Source: Baylisascaris procyonis
Lineage: Eukaryota > Nematoda > Chromadorea > Rhabditida > Ascarididae
Length of the DNA stretch: 64,000 bases
NCBI GenBank assembly: GCA_037389465.1
Contig: JAZARR010000221.1
Coordinates: forward strand, 5,124,501 to 5,188,500
Direction of reading: 5' to 3'
Of the stretch, positions 1 through 13,303 are shown piece after piece (position 1 is the stretch's first letter; every line of letters begins with the position of its first letter). The translations under genes and the position numbers were made by a program. The notes below the pieces were generated by a model. It was not told where the DNA came from, searched no databases, and was given only the letters and a program-made list of their open reading frames with translations.

Positions 1-273
1 AATTTTTTTTTGTGCGAAAAAAGAAATTACCAAAGGTTTTTTTTTGCCGCAATCGACGTTTCTCGCAGTAGAAGGTATAAAATGTTGATAAAATAAATCT
101 TTGAAATTAATAAAATGCACTTTGATGAATGAATATTCTTCTGCCTGATTTCAACCTAATAATGTCCACATAAACTGTAAATAGAAAAATGAAGAGCTGT
201 TTTAATGACAGATGGAGTAAGATTTGTAAAAAAAAATATTGATTATCAGAGAAAAATTCTATCTCATTCGCAG
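1..273 (+). other. Intron of ctr9 (left edge)
   Basis: AT-rich sequence ending in a good acceptor (TCTCATTCGCAG, 262-273) directly before the first visible ctr9 exon. It contains stops in the ctr9 frame, so it is read as intron. The donor lies outside the window. Confidence 0.75.
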
Positions 274-3200
274 GCAATGTGTGAGGCGCCCGATAATTTA
301 ATGGTGAAATTCAATTATGCTTTTGTGTTGCAAAAATTGGCCACTCAAACGTTACGCGATGAGAAGTCATCATTGGAAATGGTCACTGGTGCAGTTGAAG
401 ATCTAAAAACTGCCGAAAGGTTTATTTTATTTAAAAGTTCATTTAATGCATTTGAATGTTTATATTTATGAGGGAAAACATTAATTCTTCGTTACGATTC
501 AGATGAAAATTTTTTTTTACAATGTTGCTAAAGGTTTATAAGGGCGACTATCGTTTTTGTAATATTTAGCGTGAAGAATTGTTCGGGTATAAAGACGAAA
601 ACTTTTAACTTTTTATTCAACGCATTCGTTCAATTTTGGTAGACAAAATCCTCATCTTTTTGGTTGTTTTTTTTTTTTCTTTTAGAGATTTATTTCATTC
701 GATCGTGTTATCATTGAAGAAGTTCTTTAGGATATTCACATACATATCACAGAATCGAGATGAGACAATGGGTCAAGCACGTCTAGTGAGTAGAACCGCA
801 TCGACGACAGAGGCACGCGCATGCAACGACCTTCTAAAACAAGCCCAAACCTACGTACAAAGAGCCAAGGTAGTAACGAAATTTGGTAGTCGTAAATGAA
901 ATTTGCCTTGACCTCTTTCCTCTTCGAATCGCTCGCTTGCATTATTCGAATTTCATGTTAAGCTCGTCTCATGTTGATAGTGCTAGCGGAAGACATTGTT
1001 AGATGCCTTGGATTTGAGTGCGTAAATCGCCCAAAAAATAGCGCTTTTAGTAAATAGTCGATTTTGTTTGCAAATAGATGAGAGGAATCTGAGTCGATTA
1101 TGATCAATGACCATAGCGGAGTCGAAAACTTTCGCAGTGTTGTTTCTTCTAAAGCCCATCACAAACACGAATGCGGTAAATATGTTTTATAGGAGATCGA
1201 CTAGTTTTTCGATAGCCACAAAAAAGTCCTATATGATATTTTATTTTCCACCGTGTAATGATTGATAAGGGACTCTATAAACGAATGAATAATCTTGACG
1301 ATTTACAAGAGCAGATTCATGATTGCATCGTTGTTTTCAGTGTTGCAATTTCTAAGGAACGGCTATCGCAGGAAATTTTATCCTTATTGATGATGCTTAG
1401 TTAAATTGAGCAATCAAAACTTCATCCGATTTTGGGAATAGAATTTATGATTTACATCCTTAACATTAAAGTTTATATAAATCGTCCAATGAGGAAATAG
1501 TCATGTGCAGTTATCTTCATTGTAATCCTTCATTTTATTGATGAACTTTGCCATCAGCTTCCATTTTACTTCGTTGCTTTTGTTTCACTTACTGCATCTT
1601 CCTCTTGATTTTAGACCTTTCGAGGCCTTCAAAATTATATAAATGAAGTTAAAATGATGTTCAAGGCACAAGACGAGGAGGAACAGAGACAGCGACAACG
1701 ACAAGAAGAAGAGAGACAAGCATTGAAACGACAACAAGAGGCTGAAGCAAAGGAACGCGAAGAGAAGACAAGACGCGAACTGGAGGCGTTGAAGCAAATG
1801 CGTCAAGAATATGTCGAAAAGACCAAAGAATTCCTTCGACTGCCGACTGTGAGTATTTCTCGTTGATGTATTTATTGAGTTAGTCGTTCTTTGTGCATGA
1901 GCAGCGACGAACGATATTATGATTATTGATTTTCTCGAGGTTCTAAAGGCAAATGGATTAAGGAATGTTTCTGGGAATTTGGCATGCCGACCAGCTTAAA
2001 AATTGGTGTACTGGATTTAGAAGTAGCAGATTGGGAGTCTGTTTGTTGTTATGAGACCTTGGATCGGTGAGACAGCCACCTGATGCGATAGGTTTGAAGA
2101 GTGCTTCATCTTTAAAGCTTTTTAAAAGTGCACTCTTTTAATTGCACAAATAGTTAAGCCCGTTTGAATCAGGGAATAGAGGCAGTTTTCACGTCAACGC
2201 TAATGACATATGAATGAAAGGCCTTTGGTAGGTTGTTGAAGAAAAGAGACCACGTGGCGGAGGTGGAGGAAGACGCCGACGGGAACAAGAAGGAGACGAA
2301 TTCGTCAACGATAGCAGTGATATGGGCGACTGGGGTAATGATGAGGGCAATGAAAGTCGTCGAAAGAAGGTAAAATAAAGATTCTTTATTTCACCTGATG
2401 TACCTATTTTCTGGCTTGCTGTGAGAATTCCTATTTCGATCCCCTTGTGGTCGAAGAGGTGAGTAAACGTTTTTATTTTCTTGTTTAATTTTCCTAACTG
2501 CTTGGGGATTCATTTTCCATTTGTCTTCCTTTTGCTGCTTATTGTTGAAATTTGAGATATAAAAGTTGTATCTATGAAAAGAAGATTGTTATTTTGATCA
2601 TATAAAATGCATTTTTACTTTAGCTTGAAAATATATTGATTAGCTATGATAGCAGTAATTTTATGGATGCAGTAATAATATTATTAATAGTAATAGTAGT
2701 GCAATATTTTATTGTTTTGAGTGGTTGTGAAAAAAGTATTCTGCGATGGGAGATTGTTGATTGCAAAGAATTTGTTGAAAACCATATTTCTATCTTTGAT
2801 TACAAAGCAGCAAACTCCAATTTTTATTGTTTGAGATTAATTGCTTTTATTACTGTTCCCTTTTCGACTAAAAAAAAAACTTTATATTCGTTCAGCAGGA
2901 ATTTTTGAATAAAATTGAAATTCTCTAATTAATATGATAATCCCATGGTTATATTTTATTCTACACAAATTCTTTGTCACAATTACCGTTGCGGTAATAA
3001 CTTTGATTTAACTGTTAGTAACGAGGTTTAGGGCATAGAGGTTGTAGAATGGATAGAAATTTGTTGATCGAGGTCATGTGATTATTTAGTATAGGAGCTA
3101 TCAGGTATAATGTTTACCTGTGTTTCAGCGGAAGTTCCTAAAGGATTATACTTTGTGAGGATGATTTCCTTTCTGTTGCTTTATAACATTTTTGTGACGG

Positions 3201-4719
3201 TTTTGAACGGTTTTGATAGGGCTTTGAATTGCAGACTAGTGAAAAGAAGAAAGGGCGCAAAAAGCGTGAACGTCGTGAACATTCGGGTGGAGAAAGTGGA
3301 GGCGATGGAGAGGATGGAGGACTTTCTAGAAGTGAGAGAAAACGCAAAAAGAAACGCGAACAGAAGCGTGAGGTGGAGCTCAGCGCTAAGCAAAAGTCTA
3401 AGGGTAAATTTTTCGGAGTATTTGCAGTGGAACTTGTGTCGTTAATGTTGAATCAGCATTTTCGAGAATTTTTTTAGCATATTTTAGTTTACTCGTAATA
3501 CGAACTCATTGTTTGTTTGCAGTTAAAAGTCGTGAATTTGTTGCCTCATCTGACGATAGCTCCGATGAAGGTGCAAATAAACCATCAACAACTGCGCATC
3601 GCTCTAGTGGAAGTGAAGGAGGTGAATCACCTGAGCCAACGCGTATTACCGGAAGTGACACTAGCGAAGAGGATAATCGCCATGCTCAACGATCTAGTTC
3701 AGAGCCGGAGAGGTAAATTTTTGAATGATTTACACATCTTGGTCATTTGTATGATCAGCGCTGTTATGCCCAGATGGCTATAATAGCCTTTCACCCATCT
3801 TATAGTTTAACTTTAAGTTTAAGTATAATGAAGGTGCCACAAAGAGTATGACTTTATGGGAACCAGTTTCATAATGCGAAGGGTACCATCGATTTGCCGC
3901 AGTAATTGAATGATATGAATTTATGCTAGTAATCTTGGCACAATGTTGCTATTTGGTTTTTGTTATGGTTTTTTTTTTCACGTAAAAGCTCGAAGGATAT
4001 GATTAAGTGTCGAATGTTCGATGGAAACTTTTTTCTCGCATTTAGCCTCTAATAAAACTCCCTATTTCCATTTCCTATTATTTCACTCTAAGTGAAATTG
4101 TATTCATTCATCGTGAGGTTAATAAAATCATTTAAATTCTCTCAAGTAGAATCCCCATCGGTCTTTTGAAGAAGACACATGACGACTTTCAGGAAAGTAC
4201 CACACCGAATTAAGCAAGCGCATTACATTTCATTATTGAGAGCGGACTTTTGAAGTGTAGTGCTGTTATAAGGTTGGTTTGGAAGGGAAAGTGATATGAA
4301 GTCTCCTTTCCTATTTGCACTGGAAATGTCGTTTCCTTCCCAAACGGGAACATAGGAGTGGCAAGACTGTGGGATATTTAAAATCAAAGATCGAGTAGTA
4401 ATCCATGGGTCCATCCATCTTTTGTGGTTTGTTGATGTGTTTTTATGGTTAAGGATAACCTTATTTTAACAAGCCTTCTTCTTTATCGTTGTCCAGTGAT
4501 CGGTGCTTTCTCAGTGACGACGAGCGTGACGTATCACGGCATCGTAAAACGAGCGATAATTCCTCGGAATCTGGAGAGGATCGAGCGTTACCATCGAGTG
4601 ATAGCGATGATGCAGAAGAAGCATCGCCATCCAGTAAACCTAAGAAGAAGCGCGTCGTTTCATCGGGCGATGAGGAATCGGATACTCGAAGCCCTCCACC
4701 GCAGTCGGATTCTGATTGA
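274..4719 (+). CDS. ctr9: RNA polymerase-associated protein CTR9 (Paf1 complex), C-terminal part
   Basis: CTR9 is a scaffold of the nuclear Paf1 complex, which travels with RNA polymerase II and supports elongation and histone modification. Seven exons can be spliced in frame: 274-419, 731-869, 1615-1848, 2232-2369, 3235-3403, 3523-3712 and 4497-4719 (TGA 4717-4719), giving about 412 C-terminal residues. In order they encode the end of the TPR array (LQKLATQTLRDEKS, TEARACNDLLKQAQ), a highly charged Glu/Arg/Gln coiled coil ending in EYVEKTKEFLRLPT, a Gly/Arg-rich patch followed by an acidic FVNDSSDMGDWG stretch, a Lys/Arg-rich block, and a Ser/Asp/Glu-rich tail with SDDSSDEG and SSGDEESD. This order matches animal CTR9, whose tail is Ser/acidic. 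The N-terminal TPR half lies left of the window. Exon 3 begins with about 17 residues (TFRGLQNYINEVKMMFK) between the TPR end and the coiled coil that I do not recall from vertebrate CTR9; another acceptor is possible. Confidence 0.93.
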
Positions 4720-4883
4720 GCCTGGATACCGTAAGTTTCTTTATGTTAGGGGGAGTAGGAAAATGTTCGTGGTAAAAGTTGACAATGGACGCTCTTTGTT
4801 TGTTTCGATGATCGGACTATAGCTATTTGTTCACCGATTTTAAACTGGCACTTTTGCTGCATCTCTGTTCAAATTTGGGCTAA

Positions 4884-4889
4884 AATAAA
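4884..4889 (+). terminator. Candidate poly(A) signal of ctr9
   Basis: Canonical AATAAA 165 bp after the ctr9 stop codon. The spacing suits a nematode 3' UTR; cleavage would be expected 10-25 bp further on. No transcript data support it. Confidence 0.45.
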
Positions 4890-5182
4890 TCCTCAGGAGA
4901 CATTGATCTGTCCGTGATGTTACTGATAATATTAGTGTTTTTTTGTTGTTGTATGTTCATGGTGTTTTTTGAATTATTTTATATCGCTTCAAGGTTTTAT
5001 TTTGAATTGATGGATTATCGCAAAGCAACGCTTTTGGTGATTTGTATTTTGAGTATTAGTTGAGGCAAGAAGAGGTCGAGGATTATGATGTGCGACATTT
5101 GTCATCTTTGGGTCTTTCGGTTCTTAACGAATGTCGGGCGTTTCGAATGGGTGGAACGTCATGCCTCTAGCGATCGCTAGCG

Positions 5183-5231
<49 letters not shown>

Positions 5232-8200
5232 TTTTATATATAGTAAGGTTTCCCATCTATCTTTCATTTCAACGATCATCTTCAAAGAGAACTGTCTACA
5301 TTTTTATATGATGAATAATTTGTGTGCATTTTAAACTTAACCTGTTTTTCGTTTTCCATCATTGGAATCAGAAGAAAATAAATCTTTCGTAGAGAATATA
5401 TGTAAGTGGGTTGGAGTAAGTAACGAATGCATCATTATCATAGTTTCATTATTTTCTGGAAATGCATGAAACGATTTGCTGAGATCATTGAAGTACAAGA
5501 ATGCACTTAATGGCAACTCTTCTATCATGCTAGCGGCCTCTCTGATATATATCATTATTCGTCTCTTGATAACATTTAGCCAATAGACGATACAATGAGA
5601 GAGTACAACAATATAATTGTGAAGATTAGACGGAAATTTTCATTGATTTTCATTCTCAATTCTCCATCTATGTAACAATTTTCGATAGCATCATTTTATA
5701 TTTCGACATTTATATAATATATTTTATTTTTGCTATCATTGAGGATTTTTTTTTTTTTCGTTATGGAAGTATTTTTGAAAGGAAATGGAAAGAGCACTTT
5801 AAGGTTTTCGCTTTATTATTTAAGTAAAGCTAACTAATTCTTCGTCTTTTTCTGGGAGAATACGGGAGAGGGGGGGGGGAGCGTGGAAAGAAAGTGGGAA
5901 AAAATTGTGATTTCATTTTACTATTCAAAAAAAAAAAATTAAAGCTCTCTTTTTTCTTTCAATACTTTCTTGCTCTCTTTACTGTACTCATACCGAATAA
6001 ATTGTTTGTTTTTTTTTTTAATGATCTCAAGCGTATATAAAAAGTGGATAGCAAGAAAAAGGAAAGATAAATTTTTTTTTTTTTTTCAAAAAATAAAATG
6101 TTCCGAAATTATTTCACTTGATTTTTGGTGCAATTAAATGCATTCCATCATAAAAAAATCAATCAGTATTCGAATTAAAAAAAAAAAAAAAAACGATATG
6201 CATTAAATCGCGCAACTTGACAATGCCTCATACTATCGTGATCTTTAGTGACACCTTCTAAGTAGATTCTTTGCCACCAAGCTTAGTGCTTATTCGTTTT
6301 TTTTTTCTCTTATATGGAAATATTCTCGTTTGTTTTGTATCATCGCCTATTTCGAAAAAATCTTTTATATAGTATACTTATCTATAGGTTTGTCGACAGC
6401 ATAATATAAGGACCACTATTAAGCTTGTGAATAATTCAATCGTAAATCTCCTCTCTTCTCTTTCCATCTCCCCGATGAGAAGAATAAAATTGCAGAATCG
6501 AAAGTATTCTCACCTTGGCGCTCAGAGTTGATTAAATTTAAAGAAAAATTATAGATCATAATTATTATTGGTGATGAAGAAATTTTGAAAAAAAAAATTC
6601 TTTAAAATTTTTTACTCTATGATTCCGAGATATCTGAGATATTCGCTAGGACTAACGAATTAGAGAGGCACTGTAAAGCGTACACATTTATGAAACTCTA
6701 TATATGGTATTTGAAAGCGTGAAAATTCAAAGAAATTATACATATAGAGAATAAGAACAGAAAAAAATCATACACATATATTATTGCTAAGAAGACATTA
6801 TAAGAAGTTCCATAGTATCTCGAATAGAGGTCTAGGGTGCTGTTTGGTCGAGGAGTCTATATTCGGGAAAGAGGCACTATTTTTTTCCGCGATGGCATAA
6901 AGAAAGAGGGTCGAGAAGGGGAGAGCGAAGGTTGCATCTTTCAAGAGTTCAAATTCTTCGCCACTGTCACTAATATATTGTATAAAATCGTCCTCATATT
7001 GCATCATTTATAATTTCATATAGATTTCTTTAGCTTTATAATCATAAGGAAATATGTCAACTCTATTTATCTAGCTTCGTTGAATTATTCAATGCTCGAT
7101 GAGTGGCAGCACGGCAGTTTTTGATCAGACTTAGAGGACTGATAGGAGGTATAATCTAGAAAGCAACATTGGCGTTGGCTCAAATGATGTAAGAGGGAAC
7201 GTCAACGGAAAAGCTGCATAAGAGAGTTTGCTATTTGACGTATATAACGGTCTTAGTATACTCCATGGTATCGTCTTTCTGGGATTAGTCCAAAATTGGG
7301 ACACCTGTTTTAGCATTTTCTTTTTTGTTAACTTCATGTTATAATCTAGCAACTTAACTTAGCTATAGAAATGCTAACGAAGGCAAATTTTAATTGATTT
7401 TGCTGATTGAGTTGTGTAGCATACTCTATTATTATTTGATGTGTTCTTGGTGGAAACTTTCGTCGGATAAAGCTTTAATTTTTTTTTCGCACTTATTAGC
7501 GCTCTCCAGCATTTTTAAAAATAGCGCTAGGTAATTGGCCATAGCGTTAATTAAATCTAATAGCTGAGAAATCTAAAGTAAAAATTCGAGAACGATTTGG
7601 GAATTCCGTCATTAAAATTTAAAAAAAAATTGTTTTATCTATTTCCGTAGTGAATAAAAAAGTCTGAAAACTTTTTCACTACAAGAGAGGAGTTCATTCT
7701 TTGATCAATTTTCGACGAAAGATATATTCGAAATAATGCGATTATCGAAAAAATCCCGAAAAAAAAGCTTCTAGAATGACATATGAATTAATTAAAAGGA
7801 TAGTTTTAATGCTTACAACCTCCACTCACTTAATCCGCTCAACTAAGAACTTTAATTTATAAGCATTGCTCTAGTTAAGAGCTTATGAGATCTGAATTTC
7901 CAACCTCTCTGCCCTTCGAAGTTTATTAGCAAGGAGATTATGTAATAATAAATTTTGCAGTTTTCTTAAAATAAAAGTGCAAAAAATCCGATTTATTAGC
8001 AAAATTTAACAAAAATTCGATTAGTTTAAGTTTCATCAACATACTGTTTCCATAATTTTCCTTACATTCGAATTTTTTCTCTCCCCTTTTCGAACCATCA
8101 GAACCTGATGCCCTTTTCACAAAAGTTGGTGATGCAATAGTAATCATTTTTCTATACAAGAAAAAAAGATTTTTCAAAAAAAAAATTTCAAAAACAAAAT

Positions 8201-8676
8201 TTCTCAAACATAAATTTTAATCATTATAATATTATTACTCAACTATAGGTCAAAAACATTCTTAGTAAAGTAAAAAAAAAAACAAAAACAAAACAACGTT
8301 AGTAAAGCGAATATTATGAAGTAATAGCTTTGAGTAGTGAATTATTTAATACTTTACAAAAGAAGTGAGCATGAGGTTCCTGATCAATCAAAACTCCGTA
8401 GATTGGAATACTACCGATTAGAATATCCGAATCACAGAGAAGGAGGAATTTTTCTTCGAAAATTTTTCGAAATTCCTTATCTCACGTAATTGCTTGCCTC
8501 CAATACAATCTGATTGCTAACGTATATATTTCAACTACAATTAATTAGTATTTTCACCATTAGGGATTTCACGATATAGGTCATCCGATTGGAAGTCGAA
8601 ATGGGTCGTATTCCAAAATTTACGGAATCTCATGATATTCAGTTGAAGATTACGTTGAGAGATCTTAACTTCGAGC
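4890..8676. other. Non-coding region between ctr9 and the homeobox gene
   Basis: About 3.8 kb with only short chance open frames, many A/T homopolymers and one (TA)n tract. The two flanking genes converge (ctr9 on +, homeobox on -), so both 3' UTRs lie here. I see no exon with convincing splice sites. Confidence 0.6.
5190..5228. repeat. (TA)n microsatellite, about 39 bp
   Basis: Uninterrupted alternating TA downstream of ctr9, followed by a second short TATATATA run. Likely length-polymorphic. Confidence 0.95.
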
Positions 8677-11600
8677 TCAACGTGTATATCCATTAGCTCG
8701 AACTTGTTTACGCCATTTGCTTCGTCGATTTTGAAACCATACACGCACTTGTGCTTCAGATAGACCAAGTCGTTCGGCTAACATTTCACGTTCTAAAAAT
8801 TTCAAAAATAACTCTCTAATAATGATTTTAGCTAAAGAATCATTGTGTTGAGAAAAATACTTCAGCAAGAAAAAAGTTTTTTAAAATGTTTTTTTTTCGT
8901 TCGCAAAATCTGACTATCATTTTATTGTCGAATCATCTAAGCAACAGAATTGCATATCATATGCAATAGCGATTTCGATATGATGAAAATTGATCTAATT
9001 GTTTCAGTAAAAAAAAAAACTAAATGAAAAAGCAGAATTCATTTTATTCATTATTTAAAATTTCTTTAGAAATGAATGAAAATATAAGATATTTGAATTA
9101 ACCATAAGAAAGTGTCTATTCGCAAATTTTGTTTCATTACTTCATTTATAAACATTTTTTAGTAGATATCAAATTTCATTATTTTTACCATTCCACTTGG
9201 TAAGCTGAAACTATCGGATATACAGACAGACAGACATGCAGGTAGACAGACAGACAGACAAACAGACATGCTCATCGGACTACAGATATGATATTTTATG
9301 ATGTGCTTTGCGCAAAAAAAAAAAAAAAAAAAAAATTCTACCGTATTCATTGTGAGCGTGAAATGAGAATTTGCAAGTGTACAACTTATTTTCATCACTC
9401 GGCACATTTTTGCAAAAATTTTTTTTTTTTTTTGTAATTTGCTAAATTCGAGTCTTTATTCGCAATTCTACCTATACAAATGAAGCTATTATTTCAAGGA
9501 TTAATTTATTGCTGTAGATGAAGAGTGCAATTATTAATGCGTTGAAAATTCATTGCAAACATTAATGCAATAAATAAATGAAATTGTAATGTAATATAGG
9601 AATATAGATGTACTCTATTTTAAGCAATATAAATAACTATTCATAATGTCATATTATCTCAATAGAACGGATTATTTTACTAAATTACTTATTGAATGCA
9701 ATGAAATGAGAAAAATATAAATTTTTCTTTTATATTTGAACATAATACTTGCATGAATGTTTTTCATAAAAATAACCTTAGAGGGGATTTTGCAGTTTGC
9801 GCATTTATAAGATGCATTTCTAGTAATGTTCTTTTTTTTATTGATGATTATTTGTCTGTTTGCAACAACTTTCAAATACGATATCACTAAATACTGCAAT
9901 ATAGTTGAGATATTTAACATTAAAACTAGTGCTACCGCCTTATAAATTATGTTTAAAAAACTACTACCCTCATCTGCCCCCTTAAAAAACTATTGCCCTC
10001 GTCAAATTGGAAAAGAGTTATAGCCGTTTAAAGAATGCAAAAAAAAAAATATGCTGCACTTCAAGCAACCCCTCCGGCCCCTTTCTCCGTTCACATCCCA
10101 TCGAAGAGCAATATATAAGTTTCTCGCAGATTTGTAAGAGCAGCCGATTTGGCGAAAATATGATAACATTATTCTAGAAATTTTTATTTGTTGGGAATCG
10201 TTGAGCAACTTGGTGAACGTATTGCTAAAACGCATATTGTGCCAACTTCATTGACGCGCTTTCCCAATTGTTTGAATTTCCAATTACGATAAAATTTTGT
10301 TAGAAATTAAATTGTACAATTAACTCATTTCTTATAATTTCTAATTACTATTTCGAGAACTATGGAATAAGGAATATTTCTAAATTAATATTTTTAAGCG
10401 TTAAGGGCGAATCGATGCTGCATTAGTAAATAGATCGCAATAATTTCATTACCACGATAAATAACGTTTGCACTTTGTCTTATTAAACGCTGCAAAAATA
10501 CGCTGCAGTTTTATATATTATATTCTATTATATATATTTATATATTATTCTATATGATACGCAATTTTTTTTTATTTCAATGAAAATGAAATTAATATTG
10601 TAAAGAAACGAATAGCATAATTCACCAAACTGATGAAATAATATATGCTTTTCCATATGAAACATCATGCCAACCGGTTGTCTAAATATTCGAAATTACG
10701 AAAAAAAAAACGCTTAATATAGAGATTCTATGAGGGATTTTATGCGACTATAAACGCAAATTTTTCAAACGCATTTTACTGATTTATCGGATTGGTTGCA
10801 GGGGAAATTTGCAAGCTAAATTTCTTCAAATTTGCGAGCCAAATTTTTTCAAATTTGTAAACAAAATTTTATGATTGCTAATAAATATCAGTAAGTTGCA
10901 CGAGATGTGCACTTTTAAATATCAATAACTATCAATAACGTTGATGAGATTGGCGATAATATGTGAAAATTATGAGCATCATCCGAACCTCCGAATTCAT
11001 CTTTTCGTTAATAATAATTTCTGCTTGCTTTTCTTCTTCAACTCCGCCACTAATTTCTACTTTCCCTTTTCCGTTCGCCCTTTATCGGCAATTTATTTCT
11101 TTTTTAATGAGAGAATTAACATTTTCTAAAAGATAGCACACCTTCTATTTCAACTAAACGTCTTATACTATGCAGGACCCCTCCGCCCTGTAAGTATTCA
11201 ACCTGTAAGTCGGCACAAGGATTTGCTTGTAATCTAAACTATGCCCAGGAGTCTTGATGGCACCAAATTCTACTCGTCAGACAGATGGCTATAAATAGGC
11301 ACACATATGTACACCTGTGCAATAAATCCTTAAAAATTACGTCGTCACGATGCATGTTGCAAAAATGGTTTTGCAGCAGCTCAAGAAATACATCAAAAAT
11401 TCCCACCTGCCTATCGGAAGAACTTTTCGAAATTAATTTTGCATACATCTCTAATGGAAAACAAGCTCATTACTGTACTCGAAGAGTCATTTATGTTATC
11501 ATAATTATAGCCATCTTTCAGGATGCATAATACACTACCATATCTTATCTATCAATTCCCACAGCAATTACTCACACAGTATTAATTATTCCCAGAATTT

Positions 11601-13238
11601 GAAATAAAAGTTCTAAAATTGAGAGAATATGCACTTTTTCGATCTAAGTGCATTCTCTCATAGACGCTAATCTGCAAAGAAAAAAACCGTACAACATGGT
11701 GCTTCTTAGAAAAAAAAATGTTGGCTTGATACTACAACACTGAGGACGGTCTGGATTAATCGTTCAAAGGCACTTTTGAGTAGCATATTTCCTCAAAGCT
11801 ATCTATGACTGACTTTTGAGAGCAGAAAGGAGCATTAGCAAAAAGTCTGCCAAATATAATTAGCTATACTTTACACTGATTAATTGCTTTCAACGTTTGG
11901 AAAGATTTCGATATATCGCTTTCATTTATCAGTTCCCCGTGGGAATAAATGGGAATTAATATCGATTTGCAGTAGTCTCATCGCATGTTTTTGATTTGTT
12001 AAAGGATGAAAACGTTGAAAATTTTCCGAATCCGTCGTTGTCTCGCCCGTTGTATACAATGGTGCATCCCAATCATTGTCGCTCTCTCCTCATAAACAAT
12101 TCCCACAGCTGTCAAATATTTCACTTTATCTATGCTTGGATCCTTCTACATCTTCTAGCATAATCTTTCCCAAAAAAAAGTTCGGGTTCCCTTTTGGTTA
12201 CCACTTGAAATTCTATATGAGAATATTGTGATGATTATAGGCAAGTGATATGATAGTTACACCACACTAACCCTAATGAATTGAGGTTTTCGGCTATGTC
12301 GAATAAATTGTGTGTTCGAACCTGTCTTGCTATTTGAATATATTTTCCCATTCCGGAACGTCGACTTCCAATTAAAAAAATTTATGGCTTCACCGACTTA
12401 ATTATTGCAAAAATCTTTTTATAGTTTCATTTTGCAGTGTTGAATGCTTGCACATAGATAAGGCATAAATCTTACCTGTGCCAACCATATATTGTTGTTC
12501 TTCGAATGCTCGTTCAAGGACGCGTGTTTGTGATGCACCGTAAATTGTCCGCTGCTTCCTACCACTACTTGTCCTTTCTTCATGGCCAGAGTGCCTAAAC
12601 ATTATACCACGTGAATCGGCCACCGATGCTCGTCGATTTTGTTGACTTTTTAGAAGTCTGTTGATCGAAAAATCTGAATAGCGTCTTGTCTGTTGCGGTC
12701 GAGTTTCCGGTACCAGAGTGGTAAAAAGACAGCTGGGAGCAGAAAGGCGTCTGTAGCTGCTCCACGATGAGCTTGCTTCATCGGATGACGAAGAGGACAC
12801 CGCAGCTGTGATTGCAGTCGACGGCTTGCTCGTAACTGATGGCACTGGTAGGCTGGGCTTGAACAACGCCATTGACGACTGCTGTGGTTCAAAGGGTAAG
12901 AAGGTAGTCGGTAAAAGACACTCGAGTGACGGTAATAGAGATAGTGTAGGTGGTTGCTTAATGGGTTCCTTAAGAGCAGTCAACTCGGATAGCAAATTCG
13001 GTGAAGTGGTAGCAGGATCGGGGCTATGTTGCGTTTGCTGTAGTTGAACGGGTAACGAGAGTTGATGTGTCGTGCCAAAAGCGCCACATGGATCGAGCAA
13101 TGACTGTGGTAAAATCGGTGGTGCGGATGCAATCGCGATAGCTTCTGTAGGTTGAGAGGATGTATGTGAGCTATCCTGCGGCAATGTGCTTAGAAATATA
13201 GCCGGTAGAGTGCTACAAGGTGAAAGTCTCGAGCACAT
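8677..13238 (-). CDS. ANTP-class homeodomain protein with eh1 repressor motif (Not/EMX/VAX-like group)
   Basis: Predicted nuclear DNA-binding transcription factor of 292 residues from two exons: 13238-12476 (ATG at 13238) and 8792-8677 (TGA), separated by a 3.68-kb intron with donor CAG|GTAAG and acceptor TTTTTAG. The spliced homeodomain (residues 226-285) runs from [20 protein letters not shown] through [20 protein letters not shown] to [13 protein letters not shown]. The core residues L16, F20, W48, F49, N51 and R53 are all present, with Gln at position 50. The intron falls in codon 30 of the homeodomain. Residues 190-196, FSINRLL, form an engrailed-homology-1 (eh1) motif, known to recruit Groucho/TLE co-repressors, so the protein is inferred to repress. 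The rest of the N-terminus is Ser/Pro/Thr-rich and probably disordered. The YMVGTER word and the K-W-R-K-Q end suggest the Not/EMX/VAX neighbourhood; family placement is inference. Only seven residues follow the homeodomain. Confidence 0.9.
9221..9270. repeat. (ACAG)n-type microsatellite
   Basis: Interrupted tetranucleotide ACAG/GACA repeat in the homeobox intron. Related (TCTG)n tracts occur at 26.35 kb and 31.4 kb. Confidence 0.85.
10805..10873. repeat. Three tandem copies of a 23-bp unit
   Basis: Three consecutive 23-bp copies each starting AAATTTG (10805-10827, 10828-10850, 10851-10873); copies 1 and 2 share AAATTTGCRAGCYAAATTT and differ at few positions, copy 3 is more diverged. Inside the homeobox intron. 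Confidence 0.8.
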
Positions 13239-13241
13239 TTA

Positions 13242-13252
13242 CCTGTAACGAG
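13242..13252 (-). promoter_or_regulatory. Candidate trans-splice/5' UTR acceptor of the homeobox gene
   Basis: On the - strand CGTTACAG|GTAAATG places an AG acceptor four bases before the ATG at 13238. Such tight spacing is typical of spliced-leader acceptance in nematodes. It also limits the N-terminus: no in-frame coding needs to exist upstream. A cis-spliced 5' UTR intron is the alternative. Confidence 0.5.
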
Positions 13253-13303
13253 AAATTATGTAACAAACGTTTGTGCTATATTCAAATGATAACAATGAGG
13301 GAT

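Noticed and set aside
12300..12330. tRNA B-box-like GTTCGAACC
   Set aside because: No A-box or cloverleaf could be built around it.
12808..13047. + strand frame opposite homeobox exon 1
   Set aside because: Shadow of the real - strand exon, which carries the eh1 motif and half the homeodomain.
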